This document shows, piece by piece, positions 23,682 through 34,315 of a DNA stretch of 64,000 nt. Position numbers and translations under genes: made by a program. Below the pieces are notes generated by a model. It was not told where the DNA came from. It saw only the letters and a program-made list of their open reading frames with translations, and made no database searches. This DNA is from Muscardinus avellanarius (Eukaryota > Chordata > Mammalia > Rodentia > Gliridae), in the NCBI GenBank assembly GCA_963383645.1, contig OY726558.1:185621634-185685633 (forward strand). The letters are read 5' to 3'. Position 1 is the first letter of the stretch. Each line of letters opens with the position of its first letter.

Positions 23682-26600
23682 ATGGGTAGAAATCAGAAAA
23701 ACAAGACAGAGAATGCTATAAATATGAGAACCAGGAATTATGAAGAGACAGCAGAAATCACGAATACTGACCTACTAGAAATGCAAGAAGGGGAGTTCAG
23801 AATCTTGATGTTCAATATGATGAAAGGATTTAAAACAAGTATAGAGGAGGTTAAAGGTGAATTAGAAACACTAAAAAAGAATCAGAAAGAGGCAGTACTA
23901 AGAGGAAAGTTTATTGCATTGAGTGCCCACATAAAAAGGACGGAGAACCACCAAGTAAAGAACCTAATGACACAACTCAAGGATCTAGAAATTCTGCAAC
24001 AGTCTATTCCCAAAGCCAGCAGAAGACAAGAAATCATCAAAATTAGAGCAGAAATAAATGAAATAGAGAACAAAAAAACAATTCAAAGAATTAATAAAAC
24101 AAAAAGTTGGTTGTTTGAAAAGATTAATAGAATTGATAAACCCCTGGCCAACCTAACCAAAAGAAAAAGAGAATCAACTCAAATTATCAAAATTAGAAAT
24201 GAAAAAGGAGATATCACTACAGATAGTGAAGAAATTCAAAATATTATCAGAAACTACTTTAAAAATTTATACTCCAATAGACTTGAAAACCTGGATGAAA
24301 TTGACAGATTTCTAAGCACAGTTAACCTTCCTACACTCAACCAAGAGGACATAGCAAGCCTAAACCAACCAATAACAACCAAAGAAATAGAAATGGCAAT
24401 AAAAATTCTTCCACCAAAGAAAAGCCCAGGCCCAGATGGGTTCCCAGCTGAATTCTACAAAACCTTCAGTGAACAACTAATACCAATACTTCATAACATG
24501 TTCTGGGAAATTGAAAGAGATGGAACTCTTCCAAATTCCTTCTATGAGGCCAGTATCACATTAATCCCCAAACCAAATAAAGATACCTCAAGAAAGGAAA
24601 ACTTCAGACCAATATCTTTAATGAACATAGATGCAAAAATTCTAAACAAAATACTAGCTATACGCATTCAAAACTATATCAAGAGAATAATACATCATGA
24701 CCAAGTTGGTTTCATCCCAGAAAAACAAGGCTGGTTCAACATACGCAAATCAATACATGTTATTCACCACATAAATAGAACCAAGAGCAAAAACCACATC
24801 ATCATAGCAATAGATGCTGAAAAAGCATTCGACAAAATCCAACACCCATTTATGTTAAAAACACTGCAAAAAATTGGGATAGAAGGAAAGTACTTCAACA
24901 TCATCAAGGCAATATACTGCAAACCCAAAGCCAACATTATATTGAATGGGGAAAAACTGCAAGAATTTCTGCTACAGTCAGGAACAAGATGAGGATGCCC
25001 ACTATCACCACTCCTTTTCAATATAGTCCTTGAGACTCTTGCTGCAGCAATCAGACAAGAGAAGGAAATCAAAAGAATTCACATAGGAAGAGAGGAATTA
25101 AAATTATCCTTATTTGCAGATGACATGATCCTTTATCTGGAAGACCCAAAGAACTCAACCAAAAGACTTCTGGAGCTGATTGACAAATTCAGCAAAGTCG
25201 CAGGTTACAAAATCAACCTAAAGAAATCAGTGGCCTTTCTTTATGCCAACAACGAATCCACAATGAAAGAAATAAAAACAACAATTCCATTCACTATAAC
25301 CTCAAAACCAATAAAATACCTAGGAATAAACCTAACCCAAGATGTAAAAGACCTCTACAACAAAAACTATAAAACATTAAAGAAAGAAATTGAAGAAGAC
25401 CTTGGAAGATGGAAAGATCTCCCGTGTTCATGGATAGGCAGAATAAATATCATCAAAATGGCCATTCTGCCAAAACTGATCTATAGGTTCAATGCAATTC
25501 CCATTAAAATACCAGTGACATTCTTCAGAGACCTAGAAAAATCAATCATGAACTTCATATGGAGAAAGAAAAGACCTAGAATAGCCAAAGCAATTCTCAA
25601 TAACAAGAAACACGCAGGAGGCATTACAATCCCAGACTTCAAACTATACTATAGAGCAATAGTAGTAAAAACAGCATGGTACTGGCACAAAAACAGATAT
25701 ACTGACCAGTGGATTAGAATAGAAGATACAGAAACAAACCCACACATCTTTAGTCAATTAATCTTTGACAAAGGGGCCAAACACATACGCTGGAGAAAAG
25801 ACAGCCTTTTCAACAAGTGGTGCTGGGAGAACTGGCTAACCATTTGTAAAAAGATGAATCTAAACCCTTATATCTCACCTATCACAGGAATCAACTCAAG
25901 ATGGATCAAAGACTTAGAAATTAGACCTGAGACTGTGAAGTTAGTAGAGGAGAGCATAGGTTCAACACTACAACATATTGGCACAGGCAGTAACTTTCTC
26001 AACAAAACATCCAAAGCTCAGGAAATTAAAGCAAGAATAAATAAGTGGGATAACATCAAACTAAAAAGTTTCTTCTCATCAAAGGAAACTATCAATAACC
26101 TAAAGAGGAAGCCTACAGAATGGGAAAGGATCTTTACCAGCCACCATTCTGATAGGGGGCTAATATCCAGAGTATACAAAGAGCTCAAAAGACTCTACAC
26201 TAGCAAAACAAACAACCCAATCAAGAAATGGGCCAATGAAATAAATAGACACTTCACAAAAAAAGAGATACAAAGGGCTAATAGATACATGAAAAGATGT
26301 TTTTCATCACTGGCCATCAGGGAGATGCAAATCAAAACTACACTGAGATTCCATCTAACCCCAGTCAGAGTAGCAAGCATAAAGAAATCAAACAACAACA
26401 AATGCTGGCGAGGATGTGGGGAAAGAGGAACTCTTTTACACTGTTGGTGGGAATGCAAACTAGTTCAACCACTATGGAGATCTGTGTGGAGATTCCTAAG
26501 AAAGGTGGGAATAGATCCACCATATGATCCAGCTCTACCACTCCTGGGTATCTTTCCAAAGGGGTTGAATTCAGAGAACTACAGCAACAATGCATACCTA

Positions 26601-26842
26601 TGTTCATAGCAGCACAATTTGTAATAGCCAAAATATGGAACCAACCCAGATCACCATCAACAGATGAATGGATAGCAAAACTGTGGGAAATACACACAAT
26701 GGAATTCTATTCAGCCATAAAGAAGAACAAAATTATATCATTTGCAAGAAGATGGAAAGCCCTGGAGGACATCATGTTAAGTGAGATCAGCCAAGCACAG
26801 AAGGAGAAGATACATATGTTTCCTCTAATATGCCCAAACTAG
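23682..26842 (+). pseudogene. L1 ORF1-ORF2 fusion frame (ORF1 residues 1-70 joined to ORF2 from residue 293)
   Basis: The frame starts at the ordinary ORF1 ATG. After 70 codons of ORF1 (ending LKKNQKE) it continues in frame as ORF2 ([15 protein letters not shown]), with the join between 23891 and 23892. It therefore lacks the ORF1 RNA-binding domains and the whole endonuclease domain but keeps the segment leading to the reverse transcriptase and the C-terminal cysteine region. Two lesions break it relative to the intact copy: a TGA stop at 24990-24992 where the intact ORF2 has CAA (codon for Q in RQGCPLSP), and a 1-nt deletion near 26589. The frame is open on either side of these: 23682-24992, then 24993-26609, then the last part to 26842. 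FADD lies just after the stop, near 25120. The join equals removal of a GT...AG block. Confidence 0.92.
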
Positions 26843-27106
26843 GAAACACAAAGGATACCAGTGGGACTCCAGATATTGAAGGGGAAATACTAGCTAAGTT
26901 TGGATGGTAAGATAGGAGAGGAGGAACGCTGATCTTGATTAATGAGGGTCTACACCTGAACATGTGTAAAATTATGAATAAGACATGGTTAACCTGGACA
27001 ACCATTGGTGGGAGGGTGGAAGGGAAAACGGGGGCGGGGTGGAGAGGGCACCAAATATAGTGTAAATGTATACTATTTATGTTCAATAAAAAAATTGTTA
27101 AAAAAA
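26843..27106 (+). other. 3'UTR of L1 copy A
   Basis: The order matches the 3'UTR of copy B: a G-rich stretch (about 27008-27048) and AATAAA at 27085-27090, ending in a short A run at 27100-27106. Confidence 0.85.
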
Positions 27107-27191
27107 GTCATTCTCCCATATAAAGATATTATAGTTTAATGTACTGTAATGCAGATTTAATAAAATTTTCACCATTTTCATTTAAAAAAAA
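27107..27191 (+). other. 3'-transduced flank and second poly(A) of copy A
   Basis: After the L1's own short A run comes non-L1 sequence (tcattctcccatataaag...) with an AATAAA at 27159-27164, followed about 20 nt later by A9 and then the second target-site duplication. This is the signature of transcription past the L1 polyadenylation site at the source locus. Confidence 0.8.
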
Positions 27192-27206
27192 ATTCAGTTT
27201 GCTCCT

Positions 27207-28295
27207 AAATCACTATTCCTGTGCTTTCTGTGAATTAGTGATATGAATTTTTAATTGAATACATATTTCTAAGATAAATCCTGCTGCTCTTAATCTAATT
27301 TACCTTTTATGACTATATGAAGGGAAATATTTTTGTTCCAATTACAAATGTTTTAATAATACACTGTATGCACTGCACATGGGAATATTTATTTTACTCT
27401 AAAATATTGAATAATGTTAAGTCGGTAAAATACCTTATGTTGTCTCTTGGATATAAAATATGTTGTTTCTTCATTTTAATTGAAAAGCCACAGCAACCTA
27501 CTACAATTTAAACGAAATACCAACACGTACAAGGTGTTGAAAAATGTTAAAAAGGCTTTTATTTCAAGATTAGTGACAGGACAGATGATTTCTCAAATTA
27601 AAATGAATAAATCACATTTTTCATATAATAATTTCAAATCACACTTCAAGTTTCCTATTTAATAATTAAAATAGTCTACTTAAGTGAGTATATGAACTTA
27701 ATCTAACCTCCTCCAGGTAAGTCTAACATACACACTCACTATCCCCCCCCCTTCCTCCCTCCCTCTCTCTTTCTTGTTTTGGGGAGTGAAGTTTTTTTCC
27801 TATGTGATAACCTTTTGTTTTGAAATATAATTGAGAGGACAGAAATATTTGACCTCAAGATTGGAACCTTGCCTCACAGTTTTAATTTCAACCAGCTGAT
27901 TTAATATTTCCAAATATCATTAGCCTTCTAGAAAGTTTGATACTGAAGAGTATTTGTTCCCATTGAACACATATTTATTTTAGCCTTGAAATGTAATTGC
28001 CATTTCTTTTCCCCAAAATGAGATAAGAATCAATGCTAATTTTGAAAGATTGATGTTAATTATATTTTACTTCATTCTTTACTTCTGGAGATGTGGACAT
28101 CAGTATTCCAGGAAAACCCAGGCGGTGAGCAAGCAAAGGTGTTAAAGGCATGACTAAGACATTAGTTCCAGAAGGTTGAAGCTAATGGTGTCTGGTCTCT
28201 AAAGAAGAGAGTGTTCCTAATTCTTAGAGTTGCATGTGGTTTTCTAAATCTGTGCTTTGTATCTGTGGTTTATAACTTTGGCACCGTTCCCACTC
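27207..28295. other. Unassigned AT-rich sequence
   Basis: No gene was seen. A pyrimidine-rich run (C8 then TTCCTCCCTCCCT) is at 27744-27775. Confidence 0.4.
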
Positions 28296-28299
28296 CTAT

Positions 28300-28480
28300 T
28301 TTTAAGTGGGCATATTCACTCATCTATTCATTTCACAAATATTTGTCTGTATATACTGTTAGTTTGTTTATGACATGCTGGGAATACAACGAGACCAAAA
28401 AAAAAAAAAAAAAAAAAAAAAGACAGATACAGTCTGTGTTCGGGCAAAACTTACATTTTACTTGTTCTGTGGTGTAGATC
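28300..28480 (+). repeat. L2 3' end with internal poly(A) run
   Basis: 'ttcatttcacaaatatttgt ... atgacatgctgggaatacaa ... gacagatacagtctgtgttc ... acttacattttac' follows the L2 3' end. An A26 run (about 28397-28422) interrupts it. Confidence 0.6.
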
Positions 28481-28579
28481 TAATTTTACAAAAGGTGAAT
28501 AACCTATTGGGCTTTTGGCATGAGCCTCTTCTATGTTCCTGTCTCACCTAATTCCAGTTTGTTGAAGTGTGAGATTAAT

Positions 28580-28930
28580 GTACAGTCATGTATTGCTTAA
28601 CAGTGACATGCATGGCCAGGTGAGTTCTTCACTGTGATGATAACATAGAACATACTTTTGAAACCCAGTATGTAGCCTACTACACACCTGGGCTAGATGG
28701 TATAGCCTATTGCTCCTAGGCTACAAACCTATGTGGCATGCTATTGTACTGCATAATGTAGGCAGTTATAATACAGTGATAGGAGTTAGAGTATCTACAT
28801 ACATGTAAATACAGGAAAAGTTCGGTGAAAATATGAGTTGAAGGATTTTTTGGCTCCATGATCTTATGGGACTACTACCATAGACACAGCCCACGGTTGA
28901 TTGAAACACTGTTATGTGTTTTTGTAATTT
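28580..28930 (+). mobile_element. Tigger/MER44-like non-autonomous DNA transposon
   Basis: The start 'cagtcatgtattgcttaaca', the core 'tagcctactacacacctggg / tatagcctattgctcctagg / ctacaaacctatg' and the end 'atgatcttatgggactacta ... ttgattgaaacactgttatg' correspond closely to a known pogo/Tigger-like mammalian element. No transposase frame is present. The exact family name is from memory. Confidence 0.65.
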
Positions 28931-29049
28931 TCGCTTATTTTATAATGTGTTGCCATTGTATTCAAAGACATTCTTTATATTGTCTCTTCTAATTTTACCT
29001 ATTTTGTCTCTCAGCTGGCCCCTTTCATACCTACATGATGTATTCCAGC

Positions 29050-29575
29050 TATTTTCTTTTTTTAACATGTATTAGTTGCATGTATTAATAGTCATAGGCT
29101 TTAGTGTGATGTTTCTACACATGCATTTAGGGTGCACTGATCAAATCCAACCATTCTTTTTCTACCCTCCTTCCCCTGCCACCTGCACTCTTCCCAATCC
29201 CTCATAATCAACATTCTACTTCAAAGTCTTCCTTTTTTAGTTTCCACGTATGAAGAGAGAACATAGGGTATTTTCCTGTGTCTGGCTTATTTTGTTTTAG
29301 CACTTTCTCCAGTTCCACCCATCCACCCATTGGTTGTGAATGACAGGATTTCAGTTTTCTTTATGGCTGAATATTGTGTGTGCGTGTGTGCATTCCATTA
29401 TATAATATATAGTAGAACGTGTCACATTTGCCACATTATCCACCCATCTACTGATGGGCACCTGGGCCAATTCTACCTCCTAACTTGTGAACAGAGCTGT
29501 GGTAGATGGGGGTAGGCAAGTATCTTTTCCCTATACTGCTTTCACTTCTTTTAGCTCTGGACCCAGGAGTGGGGT
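29050..29575 (-). mobile_element. Old L1 3' end
   Basis: The reverse strand encodes the remnant ORF2 C-terminus region ('ttatggctgaatattgtgtg' and 'ccacccatctactgatgggc' on plus). Its 3'UTR lies at 29050-29330. It is diverged and not a member of the young family. Confidence 0.75.
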
Positions 29576-30590
29576 ATTCCAGCTATTCATAATCACTTGC
29601 ATCAAATTCAGTCACCTCGGATCCCCTGATTCTTTCATATGTTAGGTATGATGGGTCTGGCATTTATTAATAGCAATCCGTTCAATTATTCCAGTGAGCC
29701 AAACAAGCCTGATCCTAATGCTTATATTAGAGTTTCAGAGATGACATTAGAAACCTATCAAATCAGAATATAAATGTATACTTAGAATTACACACACACA
29801 GCTATGGTGTAAGAATAATTAAAATTTTACTTAAAATATTTTCCTCCAACATCATGAGAAGTATTTTATAAAAACATCTCTGTAATATTATCCATGAACT
29901 TTATGCAAATTATCTTGACATATCCCAGAGAGATGAAATGGGTGTTTTCCTTGAGATTCATAGACTAACCCTGAGCGAGCGGCGTTCCTCAGGTGACGGT
30001 TGTCCCGTTGAATACGTAGAACATATCTATATTATACTCATTCTTAAAAAGCATGAGTAAAGAAGCAAGTAGCTAAGAATGTGTTTCAGATTGTTGAGCC
30101 TACAAAAAGTAGATTTTTTTTCATACAACAAAGAATAACCATTCTTTTCTAAGTTTCAACCTAATAATTTTAATCATTACATTGGAACTATCTCTTATTA
30201 TTTTCTGGACCCATCTTTATTTGAAACTTGACATCTCTCTACAACCACTTTGAAGACAAAGTACACAAATCTAAAATACTGTAATTTCTCTTTAAGATAT
30301 GTGAAATAGTATAATAGTGACTATTTAACTAAAATCTCAAGAAACACAAAGGGCATACTATAGAAAACAGACTAAGTTTAAGTTACAAATTCAGTACTCC
30401 CTGGGACCCAGAGTTCCATTTCTGCCACTTCATTGTGTGTGTTGAACGTTTTCCAGAAAACATAATTCTGTTCTGCTATACCTTGTCTTGAGGTTGTCAG
30501 ATTTGGCATCAATAAAACTATTCAAATGTGACTTTCCTTTGTGGGCAGCGATGGTGACATTTTAACGTTTAGGTTGGAAATCCTCAAGTG
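29576..30590. other. Unassigned sequence
   Basis: No gene was found. A local CpG cluster (gagcgagcggcgttcc and a few more CpGs) lies at 29973-30020. Confidence 0.35.
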
Positions 30591-30639
30591 CGAGGACCCA
30601 TGAGATCTGGTCAGCATTCTTGCAGCCCTAATCTAAATA

Positions 30640-30970
30640 TCTGACCACATAACTTAGAGGAAAGAAATTTGTTTTGTTAAGGCTTAAGGCTCAGTTTCTG
30701 TGAGGCTGGGACCACAGACATGGCGGTGGGAGGCTGAGGGAAAGCACATTGGCTTTGCTTCTCTCATCACAGAGACCAGAAGCAAAAGAGAATGATTCAA
30801 AGGAAAAGGAACTACATATATAATCCCCAAGACTGCGCCCTCGGAGACCAGCTTCTCTAGCCACATCCTAGGCCTATGGGTACCACTTAGGCAAATCCAT
30901 TACAATGAATGTATCCACTGCTAGGATTACAGCCCTCATAACTCAATAATATCAACCCCACATATTAATA
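30640..30970 (-). repeat. MaLR-type LTR remnant
   Basis: The order 'aaagaaatttgttttgttaa', 'acatggcggtgggaggctga', 'ctctagccacatcctaggcc' and 'ggattacagccctcataact' follows a reverse-oriented mammalian MaLR LTR. Confidence 0.55.
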
Positions 30971-31147
30971 AATGAGCTCTTTAGAGGACATTTTATATCT
31001 AACTATAATACCATGAGAATGTTTTTCTTATTAGGACTTTCTTCTCTTCACTCACCTCTATTTTTCTAAAATATTTAATAATTGAAAAAGCAAAAATTCC
31101 CCTTATGATCTAAGGCCACTCCAGCTCACAGCTGCAAACCAGTGTTC

Positions 31148-31163
31148 TAAAACAAATAATGTG
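31148..31163 (+). repeat. 5' target-site duplication of L1 copy B
   Basis: taaaacaaataatgtg is repeated perfectly at 38421-38436. The implied bottom-strand nick, TTTT/AG, fits L1 endonuclease preference. Confidence 0.93.
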
Positions 31164-33292
31164 GTTTTTTCCAAAATGGCGACTGAGGGACACAGCACCT
31201 CTCAGTAGCTGAAGTAAATAAAGTTTAAATACTGAGAAAGCAGTGTCTAAATCAACAAAACAAATACATACCAGGAACCAAAACACATCCTGGTACCTCG
31301 GCGGAACCCTGAACTTGAACAAGAAGAACAAAGATCGGACACGGGACCTGCTGCAGATACAATCTGACCGCGGACCAGAACGCTGAGCCGCGGGCTGCTT
31401 TGGCAGCTGTCCAAGGAGCTGCCTGCCCGATATTTCCACGGCAAGATAATCCGGGAATAAAAACGGACTTAGGACCGCATCCTAAGCAGCGAGCAGCACC
31501 CACCAGAACTCTGTCTGCCCACCAGCGACCGGATCACATCGGCACAGAGACTCACACGGATTCCTGCACCAAGACAGGTACCTGAGGGCGCCCTAGTAAC
31601 TGGGGTCCTAGCGTGTGCGCAGTCGCAGTCTCAACCCCCCACCACGGGCTCAAGCCTCAGAGCACTCTCCTCGCGCATCCTGCCTGTCCCCTACTAGTAA
31701 TCAGTGCCTGTACACTGCCCTCCTAAATTGGAGCCTGCTTCTGTGGCTAACCCCTGCCACCTTGCCAGAGCCTACCCTCCAGGCTGCAAAAGCACTGGGA
31801 GACCCGGAAATCTCCTTGGGGCACCCCCAGCCTCTACGTCCCGCGGGACGCAGAGACCATTGCTGGACACCGCACACTGGACCCTTGAGCACCTACCCTG
31901 CACCCCTGGCCCACCGCGGGGTATTCCCAACCTCCTGGTAGCCAGATGCTTAGTTCTAAGTGAGAACACAGCTCAATACACCTTGGAAGAACATACCAGC
32001 AGCAATAGACAGCTGCACCCACTCTCACTAGGGTCCAGTATTAACAGTGCATCCAGCCTGCACTCTTGGAATAGGCAGAGCTCTGGCAGTAAGTGTGGCC
32101 ACCCAGGAACCAGCATTCATTTGCCCAGGGCACATCTTGGGACCACACCGGCTAGCCCAGCTGGAATTTCCAGAGACACAAGAAAATCCATCGGGCCACA
32201 AAATCTGCTCAGGACCTCAGGGGGAAGTTCCAATTACACTTTAGTCACTCTCCACCCCTGCTGTAGGGAAGCACAGGCTGGAGGCGAGGGTGGTGAGTGC
32301 AGATGTGCTGACCACAGGTTAGAATTTCGCAGAATCTGTGAACTGTACAGAATCAAATAACAGTGAAACCAGACACCCGGACACATAAACCTAAAGCAGC
32401 TAAAGGAGAAAAAGGTGTCCAAACACCCAGAGTGACTTAAGAAGATAAAAATAGAGTACAAAGAAAACTAAGAGACATTGGACGGTATCCTGAAAGCTAC
32501 CAAGCAATCAGATACGCACATATTATATGGACCTGACCCCATATGCGTAAATAAGGAGGACTGTTTGTTTTACTTTTAATGTGGATGTTATGTTTTCTTT
32601 TGCTTTTAAAGTGCTTTTGTTTTAGTATGGTTATTGCTGATTTCTTTTTTTTCTTTTTTTTTTTTTTCTTTCTTCTTTTAATCCAAACTTCTCTTACTTT
32701 AACTTGTTGTTTTATATATATATACATTGGATAGTTTGCCTTATTTTTTTATTTCACACGGCTGCTAGTTCCTTTTATTTTATTCCTCTTCCTTTTTCCT
32801 CTCTCTTCCCTTTTCCTTCCTTTTCTTTCATTCTCCTCCTTTGATTGGTTTACCTTCCTTTTTCTTGGATTACATAATAGTCTTGGTATCTTGAGGGGAT
32901 TCTTTTTTTTTTTTTTTTTTATGTCTGTCTGCTCCTACCAGCATCCCTATTTACAAACCTTCCCACACTAACCTACATACATTTCTCCCCCAAAACTTTT
33001 CCCCATAATATACCTCATGGTTTAAAACTCAAAGTATTTTTTATATCCATAACTACTCTACTAACAACAAGAGTCCTAGTAGTTAACTCTCTCTCATTCA
33101 TAGCAAGTTATTACTTTATCATACTTAAAGTCCTTCTCAACCTAACATATCCTCCACCTAATCTGACTCCTTTACCCATCACCCCAGCTCCTCCCACATC
33201 ACCCACTTTCAACACTGGAAAGGCTCAGCTGACTGGCCGATACTCCTAAACTCCTAATATTAAGATTTGACTAAACACATTACTCACGAACG
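31164..33292 (+). promoter_or_regulatory. L1 5'UTR / internal promoter region
   Basis: It is about 2.1 kb and GC-rich with many CpGs over 31300-31960. It then turns pyrimidine-rich on the plus strand (32640-33230, with runs of T). A promoter role is known for L1 5'UTRs. In this copy it is inferred from position and from the YY1-like motif at its start. Confidence 0.8.
31171..31183 (+). promoter_or_regulatory. YY1-like site at the L1 start
   Basis: ccaaaatggcgac starts 7 nt into the element. The human L1 5'UTR carries a CAAGATGGCCG YY1 site at a very similar offset, where it directs accurate initiation. Confidence 0.6.
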
Positions 33293-34270
33293 ATGGGTAG
33301 AAATCAGAAAAACAGGACAGAGAACACTATAAATATGAGAACCAGGAGTTATGAAGAGACAGCAGAAATCACGAATACTGACCTACTAGAAATGCAAGAA
33401 GGGGAGTTCAGAATCTTGTTGTTCAATATGATGAAAGGTTTTAAAACAAGTATAGAGGAGGTTAAAGATGAAATAGAAACACTAAAAAAGAATCAGAAAG
33501 AGGTCTGGAATGAAATGAAAGAGGCAATAAGTGAAATGAAGACAGCAATAGAAAGAAACTCTGGAAGATTAGATGAAATGGAAAACAGAATATCAATATT
33601 AGAAGACAGTACATCCCAAACCGAAAACACAGTCAGCGATATACAGAAATCTTTACAGCAACAAAACCTAAACATCCAGCAATTATGGGATAATATGAAG
33701 CGCCCTAATTTACGGATAATAGGCATTGAGGAAGGGATAGAGGTACAGACCAAGGGCATATGTAATATCTTCAAGGAAATAATCTCAGAGAATTTTCCAA
33801 ATATGGAAAGAGACTTGAATCTTCAAGTACAGGAGGCATACAGAACTCCACTGAGACAGGACCAAAGAAAAACCACTCCACGCCACATAATAACCAAATT
33901 GACCAGCATAGAGGCCAAGGAAGGAATCTTAAAAGCAGTGAGAACAAAAGGACAGGTGACATATAGAGGCAAAACAATAAGAATCACCCCAGACTATACA
34001 ACCCAGGTCAGGAATGCTAGGAGAGACTGGTACGACGTGATTCAGACCCTGGAAGAACATAACTTCCAGCCCAAATTAATCTATCCAGCAAAACTACTAT
34101 TCAAGATCAATGGGGAAGTCAAAGTCTTTCAGGATAAACAGAATCTCAAAAAATTCATGAATTCAAAGCCAACACTAGAGAAAATTCTTAAAGAAATAAA
34201 TCATAAGGAAGAAAAAAGAAGCAGACTCCAGAATCAGAGAAGAGAGGAAGTTAATAAGTGGGCCATTTAA
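33293..34270 (+). CDS. L1 ORF1 protein (RNA-binding chaperone)
   Basis: ORF1p is the trimeric RNA-binding protein that coats L1 RNA in cytoplasmic ribonucleoprotein particles and is needed for retrotransposition. The 325-aa frame is close to the human length of 338. Residues about 35-135 are rich in charged heptads ([19 protein letters not shown]), as expected for the coiled coil. The RRM starts near residue 138 (NLRIIGIEEG). The C-terminal domain contains ARRDW at 242-246 and YPAKLLFKINGEVK, matching the conserved ARRDW/YPAKL segments of mammalian ORF1p. The start follows 'cacgaacg', and the same ATG begins the fusion frame in copy A. There is no frameshift or stop. The ORF2 start lies 45 nt after its stop. 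Confidence 0.95.
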   Translation: MGRNQKNRTENTINMRTRSYEETAEITNTDLLEMQEGEFRILLFNMMKGFKTSIEEVKDEIETLKKNQKEVWNEMKEAISEMKTAIERNSGRLDEMENRISILEDSTSQTENTVSDIQKSLQQQNLNIQQLWDNMKRPNLRIIGIEEGIEVQTKGICNIFKEIISENFPNMERDLNLQVQEAYRTPLRQDQRKTTPRHIITKLTSIEAKEGILKAVRTKGQVTYRGKTIRITPDYTTQVRNARRDWYDVIQTLEEHNFQPKLIYPAKLLFKINGEVKVFQDKQNLKKFMNSKPTLEKILKEINHKEEKRSRLQNQRREEVNKWAI

Positions 34271-34315
34271 GTAAAGAAGAAAGATCACAACACCCAAGAG
34301 TAGACAGAACACAAA

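Larger units (their letters stand above)
21960..27191 (+). mobile_element. Young L1 copy A: 5'-truncated, internally deleted, with 3' transduction
   Basis: The element consists of a partial 5'UTR (21961-23681), an ORF1-ORF2 fusion frame (from 23682), a 3'UTR (26843-27106), about 77 bp of non-L1 sequence (27107-27183) and a final poly(A). Target-site duplications flank it at 21943-21959 and 27190-27206. Compared with the intact copy at 31164 it lacks roughly the first 310 bp of 5'UTR, about 110 bp of pyrimidine-rich 5'UTR near 23130, and a 1,689-bp block spanning the ORF1 C-terminus and the ORF2 endonuclease. By eye it is very similar to copies B and C. Confidence 0.93.

Noticed and set aside
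30684..30866. Antisense and short frames in and near the MaLR remnant and L1 5'UTR as genes
   Set aside because: They lie inside repeat sequence, are short, and have no conserved features.
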